Assembly (NCBI GenBank): GCA_009691855.1
Contig: SIAI01000002.1
Coordinates: forward strand, 100,636 to 164,635
DNA: 64,000 bases
Direction: 5' to 3'
DNA from: Planctomycetota bacterium
Lineage (GTDB): Bacteria > Planctomycetota > UBA1135 > GCA-002686595
In this document: piece by piece, positions 26,325 to 34,285 of the stretch
Position numbering within the stretch: the first letter of the stretch is position 1
Layout: each line of letters starts with the position of its first letter
Made by a program: the position numbers and the translations under genes
The notes under the pieces: generated by a model
What the model was told of the DNA's origin: nothing
Databases searched by the model: none
What the model saw: the letters and a program-made list of their open reading frames with translations, nothing else

Positions 26325-26945
26325 GTGACCCGGCGCTGGATCGCCGTCGCGTTCCTCGCTTCGGTGGCCGTGCCCCTGCTAGAGGGCGTGCTGCCCGCGC
26401 TCGAACTCGCGCGTGGATCGCTGGCAGCGCTGGCGCTCCTGCCGTGGCTAGCGCTCGCCTCGGCGCCGCGCTCGGCCGCCGAGCCCGGCCGCTGGCGCGC
26501 GACCCTGTACGTCGCGCTCTGCGCCCTGCCGCCGCTCGCGCTGGGCGCGGGCCTCGATCTCGCCCGCGGCGCTGACGGACGGCCGCTGGCGGTCGCCTGT
26601 TGCACGGGCTGGGTGCTGCTCTGCTTGTGGACCGCGGCGGCCGAGTGCGCGGCAAAATCCGCGCGCGCCCGCGGCGGGTTTGCCGTCGCGTGGCTCGTGT
26701 TGGTGCCCGGCGCGGCAGCGCTGCGCGTGGCGCTGGCCTGGGTGCCACTGCGCGAAGGCGCGCCGAGCGTGGGCGGCCGCCTGCTGTTCGCCCTCGATCC
26801 GCTGGTGTGGTGCCATCGCTGGGCGCGAGCGGATGGACGGAGTGCGTTGGCGCCGGGCGAATTCGCGCTCGCGCTAGGCTGCGCAGCGATGGTGCTGCTC
26901 GTGGTGCTCCTGCGCGCGCCGAGCGCGTCGGGCGGGGCCCCATGA
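26325..26945 (+). CDS. Polytopic membrane protein of unknown function
   Basis: 206 aa from GTG, 4 bp after the FtsQ-like gene. It has about five hydrophobic segments (e.g. WIAVAFLASVAVPLLEGVLPAL; ATLYVALCALPPLALGAGL; LAVACCTGWVLLCLWTAAA; ALALGCAAMVLLVVLL) with no recognised motif. ATGA overlap with the next gene indicates translational coupling. The three genes from 25316 to 27928 form one probable operon of membrane-associated proteins. The family is not recognised. Confidence 0.65.
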   Translation: MTRRWIAVAFLASVAVPLLEGVLPALELARGSLAALALLPWLALASAPRSAAEPGRWRATLYVALCALPPLALGAGLDLARGADGRPLAVACCTGWVLLCLWTAAAECAAKSARARGGFAVAWLVLVPGAAALRVALAWVPLREGAPSVGGRLLFALDPLVWCHRWARADGRSALAPGEFALALGCAAMVLLVVLLRAPSASGGAP

Positions 26946-27928
26946 GCGCCCGGCTTACCCGCTTCGCGGGCGCGCTCCTCGCCTGGCCCGCGGCTCAGGC
27001 CGAGGCGGAAAACCGTCAGTGGTACGTGGAGCTCGAGCTCGTCGGGCCCTGCGCGGCCGTGCGCCTGGAATGCGGAGCGGACGGCTGGACGCGGATCGAA
27101 GGTCCGTTCCTGGCGGGGGAGGAGCGCACCCTGATCGTGCCGGTCCCGGTGCGCTCGCCGCTGGGCGCGGAGGGTCTCGCCGCCGTGCCTTTTCCGCAGG
27201 TCGTGCTCGAACCAGCCGCCGCCGCCGGCCGTGCACGGCTGGGGGGCTGGGCAAGCGAGCAGCTCGCCAGCCGCTTGCAACGTTCCGCGGGTGAGCTGGG
27301 GGTCGGCGCACGCCCGAGCGGGCGCTCCCTCGCGGCGCGCGGCGCCCCGGCCGAGCTCGCCGTCGTCCTGGCCGCGGGCGGATTCCTGCTCGGGCTGCGG
27401 CGCCGGTTCCTGGCCTGCGTTCTCGTCGCGCTGGCGGCCGCTGGGCTCGCCTTCGCGCTCTCGCGCGGGCGGGCGGGGTCGTGCGGGGAGGTCGAGCTCG
27501 TGCAGTGGCAGGCGGGTGAGGAGCACGCGCTCGTGCTGCGGGTTTCCGCGAATCGTCTCGCGCTGGACGGCGAGCGCCTCGAGGTCGTTCCGGCCGGTCG
27601 CGCGCTGGAATTCCATTTCGGGCGCGATGGGCGCGGGGGCGAGGTCCGGGCCGAGGGCGCGCAGTTGACGGGCCTGGCCGAGGTGCCCGCGCCGTCCCTC
27701 GCCTCCGCGCGCAACGACTGGCAAGCGTTGGCGCAGGTCTGGACGCGCTCCGCGGGCGGAGAGTGGAGCGCCCACCCCGAGTGGGGCGTGGGGGAAGCGC
27801 TCGGGCCGCCGCGAACCGGGGCGGATCCGCCCGGCTGGCTCACTGGCGCCCTTCCGCCTGGGAGCGAGATTCTCGTCGCGCGCAGCCAGGGTGGGGCCTG
27901 GGTGCGCTGCCTTGGATTCGCTCGCTAG
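26942..27928 (+). CDS. Hypothetical protein with central membrane segment
   Basis: 328 aa, start overlapping the previous stop (ATGA). A possible signal-like N-terminus (LTRFAGALLAWPAAQAEA) precedes a beta-rich extracytoplasmic part. Two adjacent hydrophobic helices (ELAVVLAAGGFLLGL and FLACVLVALAAAGLAFAL) near residues 138-175 separate it from a second soluble region containing ELVQWQAGEEHALVLRVSANR. No family recognised. Together with the two upstream genes it looks like a small envelope complex. Confidence 0.6.
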   Translation: MSARLTRFAGALLAWPAAQAEAENRQWYVELELVGPCAAVRLECGADGWTRIEGPFLAGEERTLIVPVPVRSPLGAEGLAAVPFPQVVLEPAAAAGRARLGGWASEQLASRLQRSAGELGVGARPSGRSLAARGAPAELAVVLAAGGFLLGLRRRFLACVLVALAAAGLAFALSRGRAGSCGEVELVQWQAGEEHALVLRVSANRLALDGERLEVVPAGRALEFHFGRDGRGGEVRAEGAQLTGLAEVPAPSLASARNDWQALAQVWTRSAGGEWSAHPEWGVGEALGPPRTGADPPGWLTGALPPGSEILVARSQGGAWVRCLGFAR

Positions 27929-27986
27929 CGCTTCGCCCCTTCGATCTTCGTCCAGGCCAGGGATTGATGCCCCGCCCCGTGGCCAG

Positions 27987-28008
27987 TACCTTGTTCGCCC
28001 CCAAGGTA
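27987..28008 (+). promoter_or_regulatory. Leader hairpin upstream of rplM
   Basis: A perfect 7-bp stem TACCTTG / CAAGGTA with an 8-nt loop sits in the 140-bp leader of rplM-rpsI, with a second small stem (GGCC / GGCC) shortly before the start. It could be an autoregulatory L13 leader, but it matches no structure I can name. Confidence 0.3.
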
Positions 28009-28068
28009 TCGCCTGGGCGCCGCGATGGCCTATTCGGCCGTCCGCTGCCGCCTGGCTCTGCTCTCCCG

Positions 28069-28512
28069 ATGAAGACGAAGACCACTCGCTTTCGCGCCCA
28101 GGACGTCCCCGAGCGCTGGTACGTCTACGACGCTTCCAAGCACGTGCTCGGGCGCATGGCCGCCGACATCGCCACGCGGCTGATGGGCAAGGATCTGCCG
28201 ACCTACACGCGCGAGGAGCTCACCGGCGCGCACGTCGTCGTGATCAACGCGACCGAGGCGCGCTTCACCGGCAAGAAGGCCGAAGTGAAGTTCTACGCGA
28301 AGTTCTCGGGCTACCCGGGTGGTCGCTACGAGCACACGCTCGACATGCTCAAGGAAGCGCGCCCGCACGACATCGTCAAGCAGGCCGTGCGCCGCATGCT
28401 GCCCAAGAGCACGCTCGCGCGCACGATGATCGGTCGCCTCAAGGTGTACGGCGGCGCCGAGCATCCGCACAGCGCTCAGAAGCCCGTTCTGGTGGAGAAG
28501 TTGATCCGATGA
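28069..28512 (+). CDS. rplM: 50S ribosomal protein uL13
   Basis: 147 aa, normal length, started at the ATG giving MKTKTTRFRAQDVPERW. Family blocks: RWYVYDASKHVLGRMA, GAHVVVINA, TGKKAEVKFY and the signature region VKQAVRRMLPKSTLARTMIGRLKVYGG. It binds 23S rRNA and is an early assembly protein. rpsI follows with an ATGA overlap, the almost universal rplM-rpsI operon. Confidence 0.97.
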   Translation: MKTKTTRFRAQDVPERWYVYDASKHVLGRMAADIATRLMGKDLPTYTREELTGAHVVVINATEARFTGKKAEVKFYAKFSGYPGGRYEHTLDMLKEARPHDIVKQAVRRMLPKSTLARTMIGRLKVYGGAEHPHSAQKPVLVEKLIR

Positions 28513-28904
28513 GTGCCACGCAATTCGTCCTTGGGCTGGGCCGCCGCAAGACCGCGGTGGCGCGCGTCCGGCTCAAGCCTGGTACGGGCAGCTACCTGGT
28601 CAACAACCGTCCGGTGGACGAGTTCTTCCGCACGCTGCGCGATCTGAACGAAGCCAAGGCCCCGCTGGGCCTGCTCGAGGTTCCGGACAGCTATGACGTG
28701 CTGGCCAGCGTGCACGGCGGCGGCCCCCACGGCCAAGCCGGTGCGCTATCGCTGGGCATCGCGCGCGCGCTGAAGAGCGCCAACCCGGCGCTGTTCGAGC
28801 GCTTGCGCCAGGGCGGCTTCCTCACGCGCGACCCGCGCATGAAGGAACGCAAGAAGTACGGCAAGCGCGGCGCCCGTCGCGGCTTCCAGTTCTCGAAGCG
28901 CTAG
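28509..28904 (+). CDS. rpsI: 30S ribosomal protein uS9
   Basis: 131 aa, usual length. GLGRRKTAVARVRLKPG at the N-terminus, VHGGGPHGQAGALSLGIARAL in the middle, and the conserved basic C-terminus KKYGKRGARRGFQFSKR that reaches the P-site tRNA. It is translationally coupled to rplM by a 4-bp overlap. The YebC gene begins 17 bp after its stop. Confidence 0.97.
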   Translation: MSATQFVLGLGRRKTAVARVRLKPGTGSYLVNNRPVDEFFRTLRDLNEAKAPLGLLEVPDSYDVLASVHGGGPHGQAGALSLGIARALKSANPALFERLRQGGFLTRDPRMKERKKYGKRGARRGFQFSKR

Positions 28905-28921
28905 TCCGCTCGCCCACGCCC

Positions 28922-29674
28922 ATGGCCGGGCATTCCCACTCGGCGAACATCGCGCGCCGCAAGGGCGCCGTGGATCAGAAGCGAGCGCGCACCTTCAACA
29001 AGTGCGCGCGCAAGCTGCAGTCGGCCGTGCGCCAGGGCGGCGCGGATCCCGAGACCAACCTGAAGCTGCGCTACGCGATCGAGCAGGCGCGCGCGGTGAA
29101 CATGCCCAAGGAGAACATGGAGCGCACGATCAAGCGCGCCGTGGGCGAGGGCAAGGTGGACGAGGAGCTGATCTACGAGGGCTATGGCCCTGGCGGCGTG
29201 GCGCTGATGGTCACCGCGCTCAGCGACAACCGTCACCGCACTTCGGGTGACCTCAAGCACATCTTCGAGAAGGGTGGCGGCAACATGGGCTCGCCCGGCT
29301 CGGTCGGCTTCCTCTTCCGACACCGCGCCATCCTGACGGTCGAGAAGGGCGCGAACAGCGAGGACGAGCTGCTGGAGATTGCGCTCGAGGTAGGCGCCGA
29401 GGACGTGCGCGTAGAGGAGCGCTCGGCCACCATCCTGGCCCAGCCCACGGCCTTCCTGGAGGTCAAGTCGGCGCTCGAGAAGCGCGGTCTCGCCTTCCTC
29501 TCGGCCGAGCTCGGCTACATGCCGTTGATCCCGGTGCAGGTGACCGACAAGAATGCCGCGGGCACGCTCCTGCGCCTGATCGAGAAGCTCGACTCCAACG
29601 AGGACGTGCAGGACATCTACGCCAACTACGAGATGCCGCAGGAGTGGCTCGACGAGCTGGCCGGCGAGGGCTGA
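28922..29674 (+). CDS. YebC/PmpR family protein (TACO1-like)
   Basis: 250 aa, family length. MAGHSHSANIARRKGAVDQKR is the characteristic N-terminus, followed by MPKENMERTIKRAVGEG and EGYGPGGVALMVTALSDNR, then NMGSPGSVGFLFRHRA. Members act as transcriptional regulators (PmpR) or as ribosome-associated factors that relieve stalling; which applies here is undecided. Its position directly after rplM-rpsI would suit a translational role. Confidence 0.92.
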   Translation: MAGHSHSANIARRKGAVDQKRARTFNKCARKLQSAVRQGGADPETNLKLRYAIEQARAVNMPKENMERTIKRAVGEGKVDEELIYEGYGPGGVALMVTALSDNRHRTSGDLKHIFEKGGGNMGSPGSVGFLFRHRAILTVEKGANSEDELLEIALEVGAEDVRVEERSATILAQPTAFLEVKSALEKRGLAFLSAELGYMPLIPVQVTDKNAAGTLLRLIEKLDSNEDVQDIYANYEMPQEWLDELAGEG

Positions 29675-29743
29675 GGCACCGGCGTCTGCTGCACCAGGAA
29701 TCGTTTTCCGCCCTGCCTTCCGCGCGCGGAGCGGGATTCCCCT

Positions 29744-29772
29744 TTGACCTCGTGCCGCGCAGGGCGTTCACT
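29744..29772 (+). promoter_or_regulatory. Sigma70-type promoter for the signalling cluster
   Basis: TTGACC (29744-29749) and TTCACT (29767-29772) with a 17-bp spacer. The start codon of the receiver/GGDEF-like gene is 44 bp downstream of the -10. Confidence 0.5.
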
Positions 29773-29815
29773 AGTTTGCTGGACGAGCGGCCCCGAGAAC
29801 CGGACCTTAGAAGCC

Positions 29816-30748
29816 ATGCCCGAGCCCAAGCGAACCGTGCGGATCGTGACCAACGACGAGGCGCTCTTCGCCACCACGCGCGGCGCGGTGGCGGCGCTGG
29901 AGGGCTGGGAGATCGCCGAGCCGCAGTCGGTGGAGGAGCTGCTGGCCAAAAAGCCCACGCCCGGGGACGTGATCCTGCTCGACGCCTGGCTGCGCACCGA
30001 GAACGTCTACGAGTCCTGCCGGCGTCTGACGGGCAAGACGCGCTGCCGCACCTTCATCGTCATCGACTCGCGCAACGGCTTCGCCGAGGAGATCGCCTCC
30101 TTCTGTGGCGCGACCGGAACGCTGCAGCGGCCGCTGTCGGGCGAGCGCCTGCGCGCGGTGCTGGGTGACGCGACCCAGGAGAAGCGCGAGCTCGTCGCCG
30201 AGCAACGCGGCGCGGGCCTGAGCGAGCACGCGTTGCCCGAGCGTCTGCTGCGCGACTTGGTGGGCGAGCGCTCGCATCGCCTGATCGACGCGCTCACCGA
30301 CCCCGAGACCGGGCTCTACAACTACGACTACCTCGCCTACAAGCTGGACGAGGAGTTCAAGCGCGCGCGCCGTTTCGAGCAGCCGCTGTCGTGCGTGATG
30401 CTGGGCTTCGAGGGCCAGGTCGAGGAGGACGTGCTGGCGCGTCTGTCGAGCATCTTCCTCAGCGCCTCGCGCGACACGGACGTGCTGGGACGCTTCGACC
30501 TCTCCTCGTTCCTGTTCCTGCTGCCCAACACCGGTCCGGACGGCGCGGGGGTCATGGCGCGGCGCATCCGCGAGGCGGCCGAGGCCGAGAACCTGCGCGA
30601 TCTGGTCGACGATCACCTGGCGATCGCAGTCGGCATCTCGACCTGCCCGCACCCCGCGGTGAAGCGGCGCGAGGACCTGTTCGCTCGCGCCCGTGCGGCG
30701 TTCCTCTCGGCCCAGCGCGAGGGCGGCGTGGTGATCCACTCCACCTGA
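29816..30748 (+). CDS. Receiver-like plus degenerate GGDEF domain protein
   Basis: 310 aa. Residues 1-~120 resemble a response-regulator fold (VRIVTNDEALFATTR; GDVILLDAWLRTE with a possible phospho-acceptor Asp; TFIVIDSRNGFAEEI). Residues ~160-305 match the GGDEF fold (DPETGLYNYDYLAYKLDEEFKRARR; LSCVMLGFEG; DTDVLGRFDLSSFLFLLPNT; AIAVGISTCP), but the GGDEF loop is DLSSF, so diguanylate cyclase activity should be lost. It may act as a signalling scaffold. FHA, kinase and ECF genes follow on the same strand. Confidence 0.75.
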   Translation: MPEPKRTVRIVTNDEALFATTRGAVAALEGWEIAEPQSVEELLAKKPTPGDVILLDAWLRTENVYESCRRLTGKTRCRTFIVIDSRNGFAEEIASFCGATGTLQRPLSGERLRAVLGDATQEKRELVAEQRGAGLSEHALPERLLRDLVGERSHRLIDALTDPETGLYNYDYLAYKLDEEFKRARRFEQPLSCVMLGFEGQVEEDVLARLSSIFLSASRDTDVLGRFDLSSFLFLLPNTGPDGAGVMARRIREAAEAENLRDLVDDHLAIAVGISTCPHPAVKRREDLFARARAAFLSAQREGGVVIHST

Positions 30749-30832
30749 GAGCCAATAAAGAGGGGCGGTGGACCTGCGCCGCTCGCCTGCGGTCGAAATG
30801 GGCCTCCTTGGCCCGCGCAGCACCCGCGCCGG

Positions 30833-31669
30833 ATGGCTCTCGAACGCCTTTTCGCCTGGCTGGACCGCGTGCTCTCCTCGCCTCGGAGGAGCGCCGAGTC
30901 TTCGGGCTTCGTGAGCCTGCCGCCGCTGGAGTTGGATCCGGCTCTCCGACCCCTTCCCCATCCGCTGCGGCCGGCGTCGCAGCGCGCGCTGCTCTCGGTC
31001 GACGGGGGCGGCCAGCACTTGCTGTGCGCCGCCGAGCGTCTGACCATCGGGCACCGGCGTGCCGCGCGCGCCGACCTCGGGTTCCTGGCGGATGTGGGCG
31101 CGCTGCACGCCGAGCTCGTGCGCGAGGAATCCCTGGCGCGCGGGCCGGGCTGGCGCCTGGTGCCCTGCGGGAGCGAGCCCTCCACGATCGGCGGTCGCGC
31201 GGTGCCCAGCGCGGGCCAGCGCATCGAGTCCGGCGCGCTGGTGCGCCTCGGGCGCAACCTCGAGTTTCGCCTGCTGCAGCCCGATCCGGCCAGCGCCAGC
31301 GTCGTGCTCGAGCTCCTGCACGGCGCGGAGTGCGACGGCGCGCGGCACATCGTGTTGCTGGCGCCCCTGGCGGGCGGGCGCGTACGCGTCGGCGGCGCGC
31401 CCGTCCACCACGTGCGCGTGCCGGGGCTGGACTTCGCGCTCGAGCTCGAGTGGCACGGTGCCGAGCTGCGCGTGCGCTGCGACCTGCCGCTGGCGGGGCC
31501 TGGGCCGTCCGCGTCGGGCTCCGAGGGCGCGTGTGCTTTCCCGTTTCCGCCGCGCGAGCGCGTCGAGCTCACCTGCGGCAAGCCGCGCGGCTCGCGACCG
31601 CCCTTCGCGCTGTCCTTCGAGCCGGTGCTGCTGCCCATGGCCAGCCCCGAGCGACCTCCGTCTTCCTGA
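30833..31669 (+). CDS. FHA-domain-like protein
   Basis: 278 aa. Residues ~68-165 fit an FHA pattern: LTIGHRR near the first strand, ADVGALHAELVRE (the S/A-x-x-H equivalent is LHAE), WRLVPCG, then IESGALVRLGRNLEFRLL. FHA domains bind phosphothreonine. The N- and C-terminal regions are Pro/Arg-rich and unassigned. It sits 48 bp upstream of a Ser/Thr kinase gene, so binding of phosphorylated partners of that kinase is plausible. No signal peptide or TM helix. Confidence 0.6.
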   Translation: MALERLFAWLDRVLSSPRRSAESSGFVSLPPLELDPALRPLPHPLRPASQRALLSVDGGGQHLLCAAERLTIGHRRAARADLGFLADVGALHAELVREESLARGPGWRLVPCGSEPSTIGGRAVPSAGQRIESGALVRLGRNLEFRLLQPDPASASVVLELLHGAECDGARHIVLLAPLAGGRVRVGGAPVHHVRVPGLDFALELEWHGAELRVRCDLPLAGPGPSASGSEGACAFPFPPRERVELTCGKPRGSRPPFALSFEPVLLPMASPERPPSS

Positions 31670-31691
31670 GCGTGCGCCCCCGCTCCGCGGG

Positions 31692-31697
31692 TACAAT
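31692..31697 (+). promoter_or_regulatory. TACAAT box upstream of the kinase gene
   Basis: TACAAT lies 20 bp before the kinase ATG and is close to the sigma70 -10 consensus. No good -35 at the standard spacing. Confidence 0.4.
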
Positions 31698-31717
31698 CGG
31701 CGCGTTCGGGCCTTCCG

Positions 31718-33238
31718 ATGATCGACTGGGAGAGCTTCTACTCCGCCTTCCGCAAGCCCGACTTCATCCCGGGCTACGAGATCCAGAACCATCTGGGCGG
31801 GGGCGCGTTCGGCGAGGTCTACAAGGCCCGCAAGAACTCCATCGGCAAGGCCTACGCGATCAAGTTCCTGCGTCTGGACGACGCTTCGCAGCGCGATGCC
31901 GGTGAGCGCGAGCTCGAGCAGGTGCGCCTGTTCGCGGCCATCGACCACCCCAACCTGGTAACGATCGAGGACATGGGCGTGGTGATGGGCGTGCCTTTTT
32001 TGATCATGGGCTACGCTGGCGAGGACACGCTCGCGCGGCGCTTGAAGCGCGAAGACCTCGACAAGGACAGCGCCCTGCGCACCTTCGTGCAGATCGCGCG
32101 GGGCGTGCTGGCACTGCACGATCGCCGTCTGGCGCACTTCGATCTCAAGCCCAGCAACGTGTTCCTGAACGGTGACGTCGCGCGCGTGGGCGACTACGGC
32201 CTGGCGAAGCTGCTGACCGAGGGGCGCTCGACGCTCTCGTTCGGTCGCGGCACGCCGCAGTACATGGCGCCCGAGATGCTCCGCAACCGCGCCGACCACC
32301 GCGCGGACATCTACTCGTTGGGCGTGATCCTCTACGAGAGTCTGACCTTCCGCCTGCCCTTCGGCGCGGACTCCGGCGGCGCGTTCCTGGTGCGCGACGA
32401 CGATCGGCCGCCCGAGTTCTCGAGCGGCTTCCCGCCCAGCCTGCGTCCGGTGGTCGAGCGCTGTCTGCGGCTCGAGCCCGAGCAGCGCTACGCCAATGTG
32501 CACGAACTCCTGGCCGACCTGGGGCAGACGGCGCGCCAGGGCGACTCGGTGCGCTTGCCGTGGGGCGCGGACGCCGCTCCGCGGACGAGGCCGGCCAACG
32601 CCTCGAGCGCGGCGAGCCAAGCGGACGAGCAGACCCCGCGCGGGGGCAAGCAAGACCTGCGCGTCGCGGCGGCCGAGCTCGCGCGCGGCGCAGTGGGGGT
32701 CGGACGTGGCATCTGGGACGGCGTCGCCGAGCGCGTCGGCGGTTCGGCGAGCCAGGACGGCGCGTCCGCACCGCTGGCGGCCGCGGACGGCGACGGCTCG
32801 GAGGTGCTGGTGATCCAGTCGCTGGAGGAGCCGGACGTGCAGAGCCTGACGTCCGCGGCGAGTCCGTTCGCCGCGCCGGACGCACCCTGGCGCGTCGAGC
32901 TCCGTCGCGCACGCGAGACTCCCGGCGCGCTGGCTCCGCTGGCGACCGACGGCATCGCGGCGCTCGCCACGGTGCCCGTGCCGCCGCGCGCCGAGGGCGG
33001 TTTCTTCGGCAGCGTAGTGCAGTCGCTGGTGGTGGGCACGGAGATCATGGGCGCGCTCGTCACCGGGCCGTTGCTGGCCTTCGCGCGCGGCGCGGCGCGG
33101 GCTTTTGACCGCACCGTGCGCGGGCTGCCCGGCCTGGTGGGCTCGTTCATCCGCCTGTTGCTGTTCCTGCTGCTGATGGGCGGGCTCGGCGCGGCGTGCG
33201 CGTTCGTCCTGCTGGCGGCCGTGGCGCTCAACGCGTAG
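31718..33238 (+). CDS. Membrane-anchored Ser/Thr protein kinase with atypical motifs
   Basis: 506 aa. The kinase domain is residues ~18-275: Gly-rich loop GGGAFGEVYKA (27-37), catalytic Lys 49 in AIKFL, catalytic loop HFDLKPSN (140-147) where the usual HRD Arg is Phe, DYG (159-161) instead of DFG, and GTPQYMAPEML. The Lys, Asp142, Asn147 and Asp159 are all present, so activity is likely but without RD-type activation. A disordered Ala/Pro/Glu linker leads to C-terminal hydrophobic segments (~residues 430-505, ending LLLFLLLMGGLGAACAFVLL). The ECF sigma gene follows 15 bp downstream. Confidence 0.85.
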   Translation: MIDWESFYSAFRKPDFIPGYEIQNHLGGGAFGEVYKARKNSIGKAYAIKFLRLDDASQRDAGERELEQVRLFAAIDHPNLVTIEDMGVVMGVPFLIMGYAGEDTLARRLKREDLDKDSALRTFVQIARGVLALHDRRLAHFDLKPSNVFLNGDVARVGDYGLAKLLTEGRSTLSFGRGTPQYMAPEMLRNRADHRADIYSLGVILYESLTFRLPFGADSGGAFLVRDDDRPPEFSSGFPPSLRPVVERCLRLEPEQRYANVHELLADLGQTARQGDSVRLPWGADAAPRTRPANASSAASQADEQTPRGGKQDLRVAAAELARGAVGVGRGIWDGVAERVGGSASQDGASAPLAAADGDGSEVLVIQSLEEPDVQSLTSAASPFAAPDAPWRVELRRARETPGALAPLATDGIAALATVPVPPRAEGGFFGSVVQSLVVGTEIMGALVTGPLLAFARGAARAFDRTVRGLPGLVGSFIRLLLFLLLMGGLGAACAFVLLAAVALNA

Positions 33239-33253
33239 CCTGGTCGGTCGCCG

Positions 33254-34177
33254 ATGAACGACTGGGCGCCCGACATCGCTCGCCTGCAGGCGCGCGAGGA
33301 CGACGAGTGGCTGAAGGTCGAGCGCAACTACTGCGGGCGGCTGCTGGCCTATGCCCAGCGGCGCGTCGGCGATCGTCAGGCCGCCGAGGACGTGGTGCAG
33401 GAGGCGCTGCTGGGCGCGGTGCGCGGCATCGACACCTTCGATGCGCTGTTCACCTTCGAGCAGTACCTCTTCGGCATCTGCAAGAACCGCACGATCGACT
33501 TCCTGCGCCGGCGCAAGGCGCGCACGATCCAGCTGCGCGAGGAAGAGGAGGGGCCCTCGCCGATCGAGCACCTGGCGCGCGAGACCGAGACGCCCAGCGC
33601 GATCGTGCGCGGCAGGGAGCTCTCCGAACGCGCGCAGGAGCTGTACGCCGAGATCCTGCGCGAATGGGTCGAGGAGACCTGGATCGAGCGCGAGTTCCTG
33701 CGCCTGTGCGTGATCGAGGCGCTGTTCGCGGGGCAGTGGCGCAACCGCGAGGTGTGGAAGCGCTTCGACCTGCGCGACGAGACCGCCGTGGCGGGCATCA
33801 AGTTCCGCGCGCTCAAACGTCTGCGGCAGCTGGCGGCGGTCAAGGAGTCGGGCAACGACCTGCTGCGCTTCCTGGGCGCGTCCGAGGACGGCGACGAGCG
33901 CCTGCTCGACGTGGACCTGCGCGCCATCTGGCGCGACAAGCGCGTGTCCTGCCCCGCGCGGCACTGGATCGCGCGTCTGGTGGCGGGCACGATCGACGCG
34001 GACGCCGGGCTGTTCATCTGCTTCCACCTGGATGAGATGAAGTGCCCCTGGTGTCTGGCCAACCGCGACGATCTGTCGAGCGCCGGCAAGGAGGCCGAGC
34101 TCGAGCTCCTGATCGAGCGGCTGCGCGAGTCCACGCGCCGCTACCTGCACAGCCGCCGCGGGCACGATCCGGTCTGA
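33254..34177 (+). CDS. ECF sigma factor with C-terminal Cys/His-rich domain, kinase-linked
   Basis: 307 aa. Region 2 is residues ~25-95 (AEDVVQEALLGAVRGIDTF; FGICKNRTIDFLRRRK). A region 4-like helical segment follows (FAGQWRNREVWKRFDLRD ... FRALKRLRQLA). From ~residue 235 an extra domain has CPARHWIARLVAGT and then CFHLDEMKCPWCLANRDDL, an H-x5-C-x2-C cluster reminiscent of zinc-binding anti-sigma modules; similar tails occur in planctomycete ECF factors encoded beside kinases. A Vibrio ECF43 factor (EcfP) is activated by its kinase PknT; the same logic may apply here. Confidence 0.8.
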   Translation: MNDWAPDIARLQAREDDEWLKVERNYCGRLLAYAQRRVGDRQAAEDVVQEALLGAVRGIDTFDALFTFEQYLFGICKNRTIDFLRRRKARTIQLREEEEGPSPIEHLARETETPSAIVRGRELSERAQELYAEILREWVEETWIEREFLRLCVIEALFAGQWRNREVWKRFDLRDETAVAGIKFRALKRLRQLAAVKESGNDLLRFLGASEDGDERLLDVDLRAIWRDKRVSCPARHWIARLVAGTIDADAGLFICFHLDEMKCPWCLANRDDLSSAGKEAELELLIERLRESTRRYLHSRRGHDPV

Positions 34178-34285
34178 GGCGCGCGCGTTCGCTCGCTTTT
34201 ACGCGCTGCAACCCCGGGCCGCGCAGGCGCCTGCTGCGCGCGCGCACTACCATGGCGGGCCCGCGTCCCCGAGCCCCTGCCGAAC

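Noticed and set aside
24683..27775. Very long open frame on the minus strand opposite pepA and the FtsQ-like operon
   Set aside because: GC-rich genes leave antisense frames open. The translation is Arg/Ala/His/Gln-rich with no domain, while the plus strand has coherent families.
29807..34165. 1452-codon minus-strand open frame opposite the signalling cluster
   Set aside because: It is antisense to clear kinase, FHA and ECF genes, with low-complexity composition and no recognised motif.
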